A stretch of DNA of 64,000 bases from contig CAYXNR010000003.1 of assembly GCA_964466595.1 (NCBI GenBank), forward strand, positions 1 through 64,000, written 5' to 3'. The notes beneath the pieces were generated by a model that did not search any database, was not told the origin of the DNA, and saw nothing but the letters and a program-made list of their open reading frames with translations. This document shows positions 17,098 through 26,722 of the stretch, in pieces; the stretch's first letter is position 1, and every line of letters begins with the position of its first letter. This DNA comes from JABDGC01 sp964466595. Its GTDB lineage: Bacteria; Pseudomonadota; Gammaproteobacteria; DSM-16500. A program made the position numbers and the translations under genes.

Positions 17098-19869
17098 ATG
17101 GACAAGATTTACAATCCACACGCTATTGAACAAAGCCTTTATACAACCTGGGAAGAAAAGGCTTATTTTGCCCCCTCTGGCAAAGGCAATCCTTATTGCA
17201 TCATGTTGCCGCCCCCGAACGTAACCGGTAGTCTGCATATGGGCCATGGTTTTCAAGGCACGCTAATGGATATCCTGATCCGCTATCATCGCATGCAGGG
17301 GGATATGGTGCTGTGGCAAGCTGGCACCGACCATGCTGGTATTGCAACACAAATGGTCGTTGAACGCTTACTGCTTGCCGAAAAAAAATCTCGCCATGAT
17401 TTGGGGCGTGAAGCCTTTATTGAGCGAACCTGGGAATGGAAAAAAGAATCTGGCGGGCGCATCAGCCAACAATTCCGTCGCCTGGGCGCTTCGCTCAACT
17501 GGCAGAGTGAGCGCTTCACCTTGGATGAGTCGCTTTCTCAAGCGGTACGGGAAGCTTTTATTCGCCTCTACGAAGAGGGTCTCATCTACCGAGGAAAACG
17601 CCTGGTCAATTGGGATCCCGTCCTACTAACCGCTATTTCTGATCTGGAAGTAATCAACCAGGAAGAAGAAGGAAAGCTCTGGCATCTCCGCTATCCTCTC
17701 CTTCAAGAAAATACTTATCTCGTGGTGGCGACCACGAGACCCGAAACTCTTTTTGGCGACCTCGCTGTGGCCGTTCACCCAGAAGATGAGCGTTATCGGC
17801 ACTTCATTGGTAAACAAGTGAAACTACCCTTAACGGAACGCATTCTGCCTGTTATCGGTGATCACGCCGTGGATCCTCTTTTTGGCAGCGGCTGCCTCAA
17901 AATAACACCCGCTCATGATTTTAATGACTATGCCATTGGGCTACAACATCAGCTCGAACCTCTTAATATTTTTACACCTGATGCTCATCTCAATGAAAAC
18001 GTGCCTCCCGCTTATCAGGGTTTAGAGCGTTTTAAAGCACGCCAACGTGTTCTTCAGGATCTTGAAACAGCCGGCCTCATTGAAAAAATTGAAACACATC
18101 TTTTAAAAGTCCCTCGTGGCGATCGTTCGGGAGCCGTCATTGAACCCTATCTCACCCAACAATGGTATTTAAAAATGGCGCCTCTAGCTAAACCTGCCAT
18201 CGCGGCAGTGAAGGAGGGCAAGATTCGCTTTATTCCTGAAAATTGGGATAAAACTTATTTTCAATGGATGAATAAGATTGAAGATTGGTGTATTAGTCGC
18301 CAACTCTGGTGGGGCCATCGTATCCCTATTTGGTATGATGAGGAAGGCAAAGCTTATGCTGGCCATAATGAAGCAGAGGTGCGCAATCGTTATCACTTAA
18401 AACCGGAGCTTCCCCTCAGCCAAGAAGAAGATGTTCTCGATACCTGGTTTTCGGCCTCGCTTTGGCCTTTTTCAAGCTTGGGCTGGCCAGAAAGAACGAA
18501 GAACTTTTCACATTTCTTCCCCACACAGGTTTTAGTGAGTGGTTTCGATATCATTTTTTTCTGGGTCGCTCGCATGATCATGATGAGTTTAAAATTTACG
18601 GGTCAGGTTCCCTTCCAAGATATTTATCTGACCGGCCTCATTCGTGATGCTGAGGGTCAAAAAATGTCGAAATCCAAAGGCAATATCCTAGACCCTATTG
18701 ATCTGATCGATGGTATTAGTCTCGAAGCACTGATCAAAAAACGTACCTATGGTCTCATGCAGCCCGCCATGGCGGAAAAGATTGAAAAAACGACGCGTCA
18801 GCATTTTCCCGAAGGTATTCCTTCTTATGGCACCGATGCACTACGGATGACCTTCTCTTCCTTGGCTTCTTATACACGAGAAATTCGTTTTGACTTAGGA
18901 CGACTGGCGGGTTATCGAAATTTTTGTACAAAGCTTTGGAACGCCGCGCGTTTTGTACTCCTGAATAGCGAAGGCAAAACACTGCAGAAACCCCTTACTC
19001 AATCCGCCCTTTGTTTAAGTGATCGATGGATTCTATCGCGTCTACAAAGAACCATTATGCAAACGAAGGAAACCCTCGCTTCCTACCGCTTCGATCTCTT
19101 AACGCAAAGTTTATATGATTTTACTTGGAATGAATTTTGCGATTGGTATCTGGAGTTGGCTAAAATCAACTTAAATACAAATCAAGCGACAGAAACACAA
19201 AATCATACCCCTTATATTTTGGTTTTTATTCTCGAAACCCTCGTGCGTCTACTTCATCCTATCCAACCCTTTATTACCGAAGCAATTTGGCAGCGTCTCG
19301 CCCCGCTTTTGGATAAAAAAGGGGAGACGATCATGCTTGAGCCTTATCCGGCTGTCGATGATAGCAAACTCGATATCGAAGCCGAAGCCGAATTAGCTTG
19401 GCTGCAAAGCCTGGTTATTGCCATCCGTACGATTCGCAGTCAAATGAATATTCCACCGGGGAAAGCGCTTCATCTGCTTCTCTCTAAAGGAACAGCGCAA
19501 GATAAAATGCGCATTCAAAATCATCAGCCACTGCTTAGCAAAATGGCGAAATTAGCAAGCCTCGATTGGCTTGCTGCAACAGACAAAGCACCTCAAGCTG
19601 CTAGCGCCTTCGTTGGCAAGCTTGAACTGTTCATCCCGCTCGAAGGCTTAATTAATCTTCAGGAAGAAGCAAGCAAGATTCAAAAAGAAATTGTTCGCTT
19701 ACAAAAAGAAATTGAACGCGCCCAAGAAAAACTACACAATCCTCGCTTTGTCGACAAAGCACCTCCTGAAATTGTTGCCCAAGAAAAAAACCGAATCACA
19801 GAATTTCAAACAAACTTGCAACAACAAGAGGAACAATTGGAAAGGATACAACAACTGCAGTTAAATTAG
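17098..19869 (+). CDS. valS: Valyl-tRNA synthetase
   Basis: A 923-residue class I synthetase of normal length. The HIGH-type motif is PPPNVTGSLHMGHGF, the CP1 editing domain shows TTRPETLFGDLAVAVHPED, and the KMSKS loop is EGQKMSKSKGNILDPIDLI. The anticodon-binding domain and the C-terminal arginine/lysine-rich coiled coil (from about 855) are complete. It attaches valine to tRNA(Val) and hydrolyses mischarged threonine. It follows holC by 9 bases. Confidence 0.98.
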   Translation: MDKIYNPHAIEQSLYTTWEEKAYFAPSGKGNPYCIMLPPPNVTGSLHMGHGFQGTLMDILIRYHRMQGDMVLWQAGTDHAGIATQMVVERLLLAEKKSRHDLGREAFIERTWEWKKESGGRISQQFRRLGASLNWQSERFTLDESLSQAVREAFIRLYEEGLIYRGKRLVNWDPVLLTAISDLEVINQEEEGKLWHLRYPLLQENTYLVVATTRPETLFGDLAVAVHPEDERYRHFIGKQVKLPLTERILPVIGDHAVDPLFGSGCLKITPAHDFNDYAIGLQHQLEPLNIFTPDAHLNENVPPAYQGLERFKARQRVLQDLETAGLIEKIETHLLKVPRGDRSGAVIEPYLTQQWYLKMAPLAKPAIAAVKEGKIRFIPENWDKTYFQWMNKIEDWCISRQLWWGHRIPIWYDEEGKAYAGHNEAEVRNRYHLKPELPLSQEEDVLDTWFSASLWPFSSLGWPERTKNFSHFFPTQVLVSGFDIIFFWVARMIMMSLKFTGQVPFQDIYLTGLIRDAEGQKMSKSKGNILDPIDLIDGISLEALIKKRTYGLMQPAMAEKIEKTTRQHFPEGIPSYGTDALRMTFSSLASYTREIRFDLGRLAGYRNFCTKLWNAARFVLLNSEGKTLQKPLTQSALCLSDRWILSRLQRTIMQTKETLASYRFDLLTQSLYDFTWNEFCDWYLELAKINLNTNQATETQNHTPYILVFILETLVRLLHPIQPFITEAIWQRLAPLLDKKGETIMLEPYPAVDDSKLDIEAEAELAWLQSLVIAIRTIRSQMNIPPGKALHLLLSKGTAQDKMRIQNHQPLLSKMAKLASLDWLAATDKAPQAASAFVGKLELFIPLEGLINLQEEASKIQKEIVRLQKEIERAQEKLHNPRFVDKAPPEIVAQEKNRITEFQTNLQQQEEQLERIQQLQLN

Positions 19870-19891
19870 AAAGACAGTGGATGAACTGCCC

Positions 19892-20917
19892 TTAGAGACT
19901 TTTTCTCGGCGCTGAAGATTGATGCTTCTCTGCTGCATTGAAATATTCAACAAAGGTTTCAAATTCTTTTGCTGCGCCCTCTGCACCGGCCTTACGTAAA
20001 ACATGTGCAACCTGCTGTGGGTTAGCGACTTCTCCATTTTCGTAAGCTCCTTTATAACGATGGGTGATATCTTTAATCATGTTGGGATAGTTATTAGCGA
20101 TCAATTTAAGCATTTGATCTTGTGGATTGTTGGCAAACCCTCGTATACCAAACTTGAGGCCAAGGTCATATAATTTATTCAGTCTTTTTGCTTCGCTATT
20201 GAGGCTTACATCTGGTTTATTTCCTTGATGGTCTATACAATTATTGAGGAAATTAAGTAATTCTTTTTCCATATTTCTTTCTTCTTTTTTAATGACAGTT
20301 GTTGCTGTTTTGATTTGTTCATGCACCTTCGATATCATCGTTGCAACTTGCTGCATCTTATCCAAACTTGCATTGTCCAGCTTACCTTCAAGATCTTTCA
20401 GACAACCATTCATCACAGCCATGACTTCGGCATGGGCAAGAGAGAAGATTAAACTGTTTTTGACATGTTCTTGGTTTTCCTGAGATAAACCCTCATATTT
20501 AACACTAAATTTATCCTCTTCCGAACAGAAGCTATCTAAAAATTGACTGAGCGCAGGTGATAATTTTCCTTCTGGCGTTACGAATTGTTTCCAGGCTATT
20601 TTAGTAAATTCTGCAATGAATTGTTCTAATTTTTCATTTAAAACTGCTGGATTTTTTTCTGCTCGTATTTTTTCTAAATGATTCAAACCAGCTTGAAGAT
20701 CGATGATGGTTGCTAAGGCCTGATTTCCTAGATTATCAAATACGCGATCAAGATAGCCTGTTTGTAAATCGATTCCCTCCTTCGTTTGATTGAGGCCCTG
20801 AGCCAGGTTCAGTCCTACCCGCTTTGCATGCGAGGTAGCTTTTTGGGGATCACGATCTTCTTTCAATTGTTGAGAAAAAACCTCAAGCAAGCCAAGCGCT
20901 TTTTTTTGAGCCGGCAT
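19892..20917 (-). CDS. Hypothetical helical protein
   Basis: A 341-residue soluble, helix-rich protein (K/E/Q/N/L) that I cannot assign. There is no signal peptide, membrane helix or catalytic motif. A coiled-coil-like stretch lies at about residues 180-225. The last 30 residues are acidic then basic (EFETFVEYFNAAEK, ending RKSL). It converges on valS with 22 bases between. The gene has its own upstream spacer (about 108 bases). Its style matches the 13.1 kb helical protein, and an effector role is possible but unproven. Confidence 0.72.
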   Translation of the reverse strand: MPAQKKALGLLEVFSQQLKEDRDPQKATSHAKRVGLNLAQGLNQTKEGIDLQTGYLDRVFDNLGNQALATIIDLQAGLNHLEKIRAEKNPAVLNEKLEQFIAEFTKIAWKQFVTPEGKLSPALSQFLDSFCSEEDKFSVKYEGLSQENQEHVKNSLIFSLAHAEVMAVMNGCLKDLEGKLDNASLDKMQQVATMISKVHEQIKTATTVIKKEERNMEKELLNFLNNCIDHQGNKPDVSLNSEAKRLNKLYDLGLKFGIRGFANNPQDQMLKLIANNYPNMIKDITHRYKGAYENGEVANPQQVAHVLRKAGAEGAAKEFETFVEYFNAAEKHQSSAPRKSL

Positions 20918-21025
20918 ACCCCCTCCGCATATTTATAGACTACAAATATGAATGCTCTTATATTTATTATAGCCTATTCGTGCAGACAGGATGTAAGTGA
21001 TTGATAATTAATGGGTGACCCCACA

Positions 21026-21652
21026 TTAGCCGCGTACAACCTGGCAAAAGTTTTGAGCAGCAGTAGAAAACTGGTTGTTGTCTTTCTCGAGCGTATTACA
21101 GGCATGCCCTGCACTGTATATGGCTCTTGTGCCACCACACACTACGCTAAATAAACCCACAACGCTCACTCCAATTCCCACGCCAATACCTACCGGCGTT
21201 GTAGCAACAAGCGTGATTAGCGCAAATCCTGCCACCAAAAGAAGCGCCGAGCCAAAAGCGTCTAGGCCATAGCACAAACGTTCACAACCTGAATGCACAA
21301 CGATTGTTGCAGCGATCGTATTCTGAAGAGCATTTTTTGCGAATTGAATATTGTCTTGATTCAATTGATCTTGGCACAAATGGTTGATTAGGGTATTGGC
21401 ACAATCATATACATCAGCCATGGACTCATAATGATTATCCCTTATATCGTCACTCTCGCTCCCTGCAAAACAATCTGGAAAAAGAAAAAAATCGACCTCA
21501 TTTAGCAGCGTATAACCCGTTCTTCTTAAATTAATCAAAGCAGCCGCGTGCTCCCCCTCCAGCCTCGCCCTATATCGCCTAAATAAAATTTCAAGGTTGG
21601 CCATAAGGGCTTGCTGCTGCGCTTTATAAGCTCGCTGAGCTAAGCTTGGCAT
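21026..21652 (-). CDS. Hypothetical protein with a C-terminal membrane hairpin
   Basis: A 208-residue protein not recognised. The N-terminal 130 residues are helical and soluble, with several cysteines (for example DVYDCANTLINHLCQDQ). Residues about 133-175 form two glycine/valine-rich membrane helices split by TTPVGIGVGIG, which is the usual shape of a membrane-inserting hairpin in secreted effectors or inclusion-membrane proteins. The C-terminus NFCQVVRG is soluble. It sits beside a large palindrome, and both flanks carry a TGGGGTCA/TGACCCCA octamer, which hints at passage on a mobile element. Confidence 0.7.
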   Translation of the reverse strand: MPSLAQRAYKAQQQALMANLEILFRRYRARLEGEHAAALINLRRTGYTLLNEVDFFLFPDCFAGSESDDIRDNHYESMADVYDCANTLINHLCQDQLNQDNIQFAKNALQNTIAATIVVHSGCERLCYGLDAFGSALLLVAGFALITLVATTPVGIGVGIGVSVVGLFSVVCGGTRAIYSAGHACNTLEKDNNQFSTAAQNFCQVVRG

Positions 21653-21681
21653 AAGCTAGTTATCCTGCAAAATAAAAGCAT

Positions 21682-21764
21682 TGGGGTCAAATCTTGTCTT
21701 CAACCTACACCTCTTCATTACCGGGTAATGGAGAGGTGTAGGTTGAAGACAAGATTTGACCCCA
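21682..21764. repeat. Near-perfect 83-bp palindrome (MITE/REP-like)
   Basis: Two 41-base arms (21682-21722 and 21724-21764) are reverse complements with one mismatch (T/C in the CCTCTTC/CCTCTCC part) around a single G. The arms begin TGGGGTCAAATCTTG and end CAAGATTTGACCCCA. No ORF is inside. Such elements are typical of non-autonomous repeats mobilised in trans, and they can form long hairpins in RNA. It separates an unknown gene from the kdsA 3' end and could stop or stabilise transcripts from both sides. Confidence 0.85.
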
Positions 21765-21789
21765 TCATTTTCTGACCCCATCATTTTCT
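21758..21789. repeat. 16-bp tandem direct repeat at the kdsA 3' end
   Basis: GACCCCATCATTTTCT occurs twice head to tail (21758-21773 and 21774-21789). The kdsA stop codon (complement of 21765-21767) lies inside one copy, so the last residues of KdsA come from the repeat. The first copy overlaps the edge of the palindrome, as expected of a duplication made on insertion or by slippage. Confidence 0.85.
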
Positions 21790-22616
21790 AAAAATCCAAA
21801 TTTTTTGACCGTCTGATCTAGTTCCTTCAAACAAGCTAATAAATCCTTCATCTTCCCCAAAGGCCACATTGTCGGTCCATCTGATAAGGCGCGTTCGGGA
21901 GTGGGATGAGTTTCCATAAAAAGACCGGCCACACCGGCTGCAATGGCGGCACGTGCTAAAACGGGAACAAAATGACGGTCGCCGCCTGTTTGTCCTGGCA
22001 AGCCTCCCGGTTGTTGTACAGAATGCGTTGCGTCAAAAACAACCGGACAACCCGTCTCGCGCATAATTGATAAAGAGCGCATATCAGAAATAAGATTATT
22101 ATATCCAAAAGAAGCACCCCGTTCACAAACCATGACTTGCTCATTGCCAACAGCACGGGCCTTTTCAACAACATGCTTCATTTCCCAGGGCGATAAAAAT
22201 TGTCCTTTTTTAATATTCACGGGTAAGCCCAGGCGGGCAACACGCTGAATAAAACTGGTCTGGCGACACAAAAAAGCCGGCGTTTGTAAAAAATCAACGA
22301 CAAGAGAGACCTGCTCAAGTGGCGTATCCTCATGCACATCTGTTAATACAGGAACCTGAATTTGTTTTTTGACTAGCTGTAAAATACGCAAACCTTCTTC
22401 AATTCCACAACCGCGAAAACTTTTTACTGAAGTACGATTAGCCTTATCAAAAGAGGATTTATACACAAAGGGAATATCGAGCGCTGTCGTTATTTCTTTT
22501 AATTCTCCTGCCGTATCAAGCGCCAATTGCTCGCTTTCGATCACGCAAGGACCGGCAATTAAAAAGAAAGGCTGATCTAAGCCGATTTTAATTTGATGCT
22601 TTGATAGAGATAACAT
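21765..22616 (-). CDS. kdsA: 3-deoxy-D-manno-octulosonate 8-phosphate synthase
   Basis: A 283-residue KdsA that condenses arabinose 5-phosphate with PEP to make KDO8P for the LPS inner core. Motifs are FFLIAGPCVIESEQ, YKSSFDKANRTS, LTDVHEDTPLEQV, NIKKGQFLSPWEMK and VFDATHSVQQPGG. The ATG at 22616 gives the family start. An in-frame extension to 22721 lies inside pyrG and is rejected. It overlaps the pyrG 3' end by 29 bases, so the two are probably translationally coupled. The last residues (GVRK) derive from a tandem repeat. Confidence 0.95.
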   Translation of the reverse strand: MLSLSKHQIKIGLDQPFFLIAGPCVIESEQLALDTAGELKEITTALDIPFVYKSSFDKANRTSVKSFRGCGIEEGLRILQLVKKQIQVPVLTDVHEDTPLEQVSLVVDFLQTPAFLCRQTSFIQRVARLGLPVNIKKGQFLSPWEMKHVVEKARAVGNEQVMVCERGASFGYNNLISDMRSLSIMRETGCPVVFDATHSVQQPGGLPGQTGGDRHFVPVLARAAIAAGVAGLFMETHPTPERALSDGPTMWPLGKMKDLLACLKELDQTVKKFGFLENDGVRK

Positions 22617-24243
22617 GGGGTTGCTCCTGATATGAGAGAGCGGCTTGGATAAAGGCCTTAAACAAGGGATGGCCATCACGAGGAGTGGAAGTGAATTCCG
22701 GATGAAATTGACAGCCCACATACCAAGGATGCTCAGCTAACTCAATCATCTCAACTAAATGATCATGCGCAGATAAAGCAGAAACCTTTAATTCACCTTT
22801 TTCTAGGGCGGGTAATAAATAATTATTAACCTCATAACGATGACGATGACGCTCAAGAATCACTTCCTTACCATAAATACGACTCGCCAGTGAATTCGCT
22901 AGCAAACGACAGGGCTGACCACCTAAACGCATGGTACCGCCCTTATCAGCTTCCTGATCACGGGCCTCTTTTTTCCCTTCTGCACTAGTCCACTCAGAAA
23001 CCATAGCAATAATTGGATAAGGGGTGGCCGGATCAAATTCAGTACTATTGGCATGAGTCATGCCGCCCCGATGACGAGCATATTCAATCACTGCAATCTG
23101 CATGCCAAGACAAATTCCCAAATAAGGAATTTTCTGTTCGCGCGCATATTGAGCTGTCTGAATTTTTCCTTCAATGCCTCGCTTACCAAAGCCTCCAGGA
23201 ATAATAATCCCCGATAAACCTTTTAACAGGCCCGTCCCCTGGCGTTCCACTTCTTCTGCATCGATATACTCAATTCGAATACGCGTGCGTGTTTGTATGC
23301 CGGCATGAACCAAGGCTTCTGATAGTGATTTATAAGAATCGGTCAAGCCCACATATTTTCCTACCATGCCAATGGTCACTTCCGCTTGCGGATGACGATA
23401 GGCATCGACGACTTGTTCCCATTCTCTTAACTTAGCCGGAGGAGCTGTAATTCCCAACATTTCAACAACAATGGCATCTAGTTTTAGTTGATGCAATTCA
23501 AGGGGAATTTGATAGATAAAATCCACGTCTAGTAAAGGAATAACAGCCCGCTCTTCCACATTCGTAAAAAGAGCGATTTTTGAACGCGCACCTTCTGGCA
23601 AGGGACGATCGCAACGACAAAGCAAAATATCAGGCTGAATACCAATCGAACGTAATTCTTTAACGGAGTGCTGTGTCGGTTTGGTTTTAATTTCACCGGC
23701 TGTCGCAATAAAGGGAATTAAGGTCAGATGAATAAAAAGGGCATTCGAGCGGCCAACCTCAATACGCATTTGACGAATAGCTTCTAGAAAAGGCAGTGAC
23801 TCTATATCACCAACCGTTCCACCAATCTCAACGAGAGCCACATCAGCACCATCTGCAGCCGCCACAATACAGCGTTTGATTTCATCTGTAATATGAGGGA
23901 TCACTTGGACTGTACCGCCTAAATAATCACCACGGCGTTCTTTATGAATCACATTGGCATAGACCCGACCGCTGGTAAAGTTATTTGATTTGCTGGTTTT
24001 AACGCGAACAAAACGTTCATAATGTCCTAGGTCTAGATCCGTCTCTCCACCATCTTCGGTCACAAAGACTTCTCCATGTTGCAGCGGATTCATGGTGCCA
24101 GGATCGACATTCATATAGGGATCTAGTTTTAAGAGCGAGACCTTCAAGCCCCGGGCTTCCAGAATGGCTCCCAGAGAAGCTGCTGCTACTCCCTTTCCGA
24201 GGGAAGAAACCACTCCACCTGTAATAAAGACATATTTAGGCAT
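22588..24243 (-). CDS. pyrG: CTP synthase
   Basis: A full-length enzyme of 551 residues from the ATG at 24243. The N-terminal amidoligase domain starts PKYVFITGGVVSSLGKGV (P-loop). The C-terminal class I glutamine amidotransferase has the nucleophile in YLGICLGMQIAV and the histidine/glutamate in QFHPEFTS. It makes CTP from UTP, ATP and glutamine. It overlaps kdsA. In many gammaproteobacteria eno follows pyrG/kdsA, but here eno is about 30 kb away. Confidence 0.98.
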   Translation of the reverse strand: MPKYVFITGGVVSSLGKGVAAASLGAILEARGLKVSLLKLDPYMNVDPGTMNPLQHGEVFVTEDGGETDLDLGHYERFVRVKTSKSNNFTSGRVYANVIHKERRGDYLGGTVQVIPHITDEIKRCIVAAADGADVALVEIGGTVGDIESLPFLEAIRQMRIEVGRSNALFIHLTLIPFIATAGEIKTKPTQHSVKELRSIGIQPDILLCRCDRPLPEGARSKIALFTNVEERAVIPLLDVDFIYQIPLELHQLKLDAIVVEMLGITAPPAKLREWEQVVDAYRHPQAEVTIGMVGKYVGLTDSYKSLSEALVHAGIQTRTRIRIEYIDAEEVERQGTGLLKGLSGIIIPGGFGKRGIEGKIQTAQYAREQKIPYLGICLGMQIAVIEYARHRGGMTHANSTEFDPATPYPIIAMVSEWTSAEGKKEARDQEADKGGTMRLGGQPCRLLANSLASRIYGKEVILERHRHRYEVNNYLLPALEKGELKVSALSAHDHLVEMIELAEHPWYVGCQFHPEFTSTPRDGHPLFKAFIQAALSYQEQPHVISIKASN

Positions 24244-24334
24244 AAACATATTCTAGATGCTTTTTATCATGCAAGAACTGTAGCAAAATAGCCAGACAAG
24301 CGCAAATTTCCGTGAAGCGTCCTTCCCAGAGCCT

Positions 24335-25645
24335 CTAGCCTAGCGCTTCGCAGAGATCCATCACCCAGCCTAGCTCCTCAGGCTTTGCTTGAAAGGGCGC
24401 TGATACAAAATAACCGGGAATAGCAACTAAGCTCGTTTTAAAATAAAGCAAAGGCAAACGATCTCGCTTCCACGAGGGTATAGCTTGCTCTTGGAAAAAC
24501 TTTTTTAGCGGATGATGTTGACCATTCTGTAAGCGATAAACTTCCCCTCCCTGACGAAAACGCACTTCCACTTGCTGAATCTCTTGCTGTAAACCTTTTC
24601 CTTTTTGGGCGCTTGCCTTCAAATTTCCAATTCCGGGAATAGCGAGCGCTTGCTTGAGGTTCCAAGAGTATACTAGGCTCGTATCATGGGGTTGAAGAGG
24701 CGAGATCAGATAAAGCTGATTTTGATAGCGTCGCAATTCAACCTGTCCGGAGACAAGAAAAGGCCGACTATCTTCTCTGGCCTGCAAAACAGCTTGTTGG
24801 AGCTCGGCTAATTGGACTGCACTTGGCATCAACACTCCCTGCACCTCAAGCCAGCGACGCAAAACTAAACGCTGCCTGGCAGACGACAGTTTAAGTAAAG
24901 GTTTAATTGCAAGGATGGAGGGTGAAGCTCCTCTTATTTGTTCTAAATCCTGGTCTGCAAAATAAGCTAATAAATCTTGTGTCTCAGCACAATGTCCCGC
25001 AGCACGAGCTAAGGTTTTAGTGGCCATCGGCCAATGCTTTTTGATCAGGGGAAGAATTTCATGGCGTAGCAAATTACGGGGATAATGAAGATCTTGATTG
25101 AGCTCATCTTCTACCCATACGAGTTGCTCTGCTTTTGCATAGACTGCTAGTTCAGCACCTGTTGTTTCTAAAAAAGGACGAAGGAGTAAACCTTGGCCAA
25201 AGGCTTTTACCGAAGGCATGGCACTCAGGCCTTTTAGACCAGCTCCTCGCAGTAATTGGAGTAAAAGCGTTTCAGCTTGATCATCCTGATGATGCGCAGT
25301 TAATAAAATATCCTGAGGCCCGAGGATCTTCCTTAAAGCCTCATAACGCTTCTGTCTTGCATAGGCTTCTAAACTGAGACCCTGCGGTGATCGAGCATCA
25401 ACGCGGAGACAAGTCAATTCCACCTGCACTTTTTCACAGCTAGCCAAACAATGCGCCAACCAGCGATCAGCATGTTGACTTAAGCCGTGATGGACATGGA
25501 CAGCTCGAAAAGAAAAAGGCTGCAATTCACGTAGTCTTACACAAAGTTGTAATAAAACTTGCGAGTCTAGGCCGCCACTATAGGCAAGCCAATAATTCCT
25601 TTCAAAACCATAATCCTGAATAAGAGCCTGTAGTTTGGTGAGCAT
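24335..25645 (-). CDS. tilS: tRNA(Ile)-lysidine synthase
   Basis: This 436-residue N-type ATP pyrophosphatase has the PP-loop motif LAYSGGLDSQVLL near residue 20 and TAHHQDDQAETLLLQLLRGAG. A TilS substrate-binding domain and a C-terminal domain follow (from about 340: FRQGGEVYRLQNGQHHPLKK). It converts C34 of the AUA-reading tRNA(Ile) to lysidine and is normally essential. It follows murG by 3 bases at the end of the dcw block. Confidence 0.95.
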   Translation of the reverse strand: MLTKLQALIQDYGFERNYWLAYSGGLDSQVLLQLCVRLRELQPFSFRAVHVHHGLSQHADRWLAHCLASCEKVQVELTCLRVDARSPQGLSLEAYARQKRYEALRKILGPQDILLTAHHQDDQAETLLLQLLRGAGLKGLSAMPSVKAFGQGLLLRPFLETTGAELAVYAKAEQLVWVEDELNQDLHYPRNLLRHEILPLIKKHWPMATKTLARAAGHCAETQDLLAYFADQDLEQIRGASPSILAIKPLLKLSSARQRLVLRRWLEVQGVLMPSAVQLAELQQAVLQAREDSRPFLVSGQVELRRYQNQLYLISPLQPHDTSLVYSWNLKQALAIPGIGNLKASAQKGKGLQQEIQQVEVRFRQGGEVYRLQNGQHHPLKKFFQEQAIPSWKRDRLPLLYFKTSLVAIPGYFVSAPFQAKPEELGWVMDLCEALG

Positions 25646-25648
25646 AGC

Positions 25649-26722
25649 TTAAATTGTTTTCAATACCTCAAATATTTTTTTCGGCACCTCGATTTGGCGT
25701 AAGGCATAAGCTGCTTTTGCCATTGCTAAACGTTTCAGAGGCAAGTCCTGCAAATCTTTTAAAACAGTTAATAAGCCTTCTTCATTTAAATCACGTTCTT
25801 GGATCAAAATAGCAGCCCCCTGCTCCGCAAGATAATTGGCATTCGCTGTTTGATGATCATCTACCGCATAAGGATAGGGAATTAAAATAGCGCCTAAACC
25901 AACCGCACACAACTCTGCCACGGTTAAAGCTCCTGCACGACAGACAACCACATCTGCCCAGGCGTAGGCCTCATGCATATCTGTAATAAAAGGCACGACC
26001 TTGGCTTCTATTGCTGCCTCACGATAGGCTGCTACTGTTTCTTCATAACGTTTACCCGCCTGATGATAAATTTCAGGCCGCTTTGAAACAGACCATTGCG
26101 CTAGTATGCGCGGCATCATTTGATTAAAAACTTGCGCGCCTAAACTACCGCCAAAAATCAAAAGCCGCAGCGTATTCCCTCTGCCTGAAAAACGATTCAC
26201 CGGTAGGGGTAAATGGGTGAACTCATCACGCACGGGATTACCAATGACTGTTGCTCTCGTCTTGGCAGGAAAAACATCGGGAAAAGCAGTCAAGACCTTC
26301 TTTGAAAAATGCTTTAACCATTGATTGGTTAATCCGGCTTTGGCATTTTGTTCATGAATAACCAAGGGATAGCGCAAAAGCCAACTCGCGATGCCGCCAG
26401 GTCCACTGACAAAACCACCCATTCCCAGCACGAGATTAGGTTTGACCTGAAGGAGAATGCGAAGGGATTGCAGGAGAGCTTGTAGCACTCGAAAAGGTGC
26501 AAGCAATCTAGTCTTTATATTTTTACCACGCACCCCACCAATTGATACAAAATGCAGTGGAAGTTTTGCTTCTGGCACCAAACGTGCTTCTAAACCCTGT
26601 TGCGTTCCTAACCAGTGAACCTCAATTCCCTTTTGACGCAAATAAGCTGCCAAAGCTAAACCCGGGAATACATGACCGCCAGTCCCGCCTGCCATAATTA
26701 AAACGCGCTTTAGGCCAGCCAT
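25649..26722 (-). CDS. murG: UDP-GlcNAc:lipid I N-acetylglucosaminyltransferase MurG
   Basis: A 357-residue GT28 enzyme with the three glycine-rich loops AGGTGGHVFPGLALA, GMGGFVSGPGG and IFGGSLGAQVFN. The donor-site motifs are CRAGALTVAELCAVGLGAIL and PYPYAVDDHQTANA. It converts lipid I to lipid II at the cytoplasmic membrane face. It overlaps ftsW by 13 bases. In most relatives murC follows, but here tilS does. Confidence 0.98.
   Translation of the reverse strand: MAGLKRVLIMAGGTGGHVFPGLALAAYLRQKGIEVHWLGTQQGLEARLVPEAKLPLHFVSIGGVRGKNIKTRLLAPFRVLQALLQSLRILLQVKPNLVLGMGGFVSGPGGIASWLLRYPLVIHEQNAKAGLTNQWLKHFSKKVLTAFPDVFPAKTRATVIGNPVRDEFTHLPLPVNRFSGRGNTLRLLIFGGSLGAQVFNQMMPRILAQWSVSKRPEIYHQAGKRYEETVAAYREAAIEAKVVPFITDMHEAYAWADVVVCRAGALTVAELCAVGLGAILIPYPYAVDDHQTANANYLAEQGAAILIQERDLNEEGLLTVLKDLQDLPLKRLAMAKAAYALRQIEVPKKIFEVLKTI

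Noticed and set aside
22617..22721. N-terminal extension of KdsA
   Set aside because: It translates pyrG sequence out of frame, and the family starts at the ATG at 22616.
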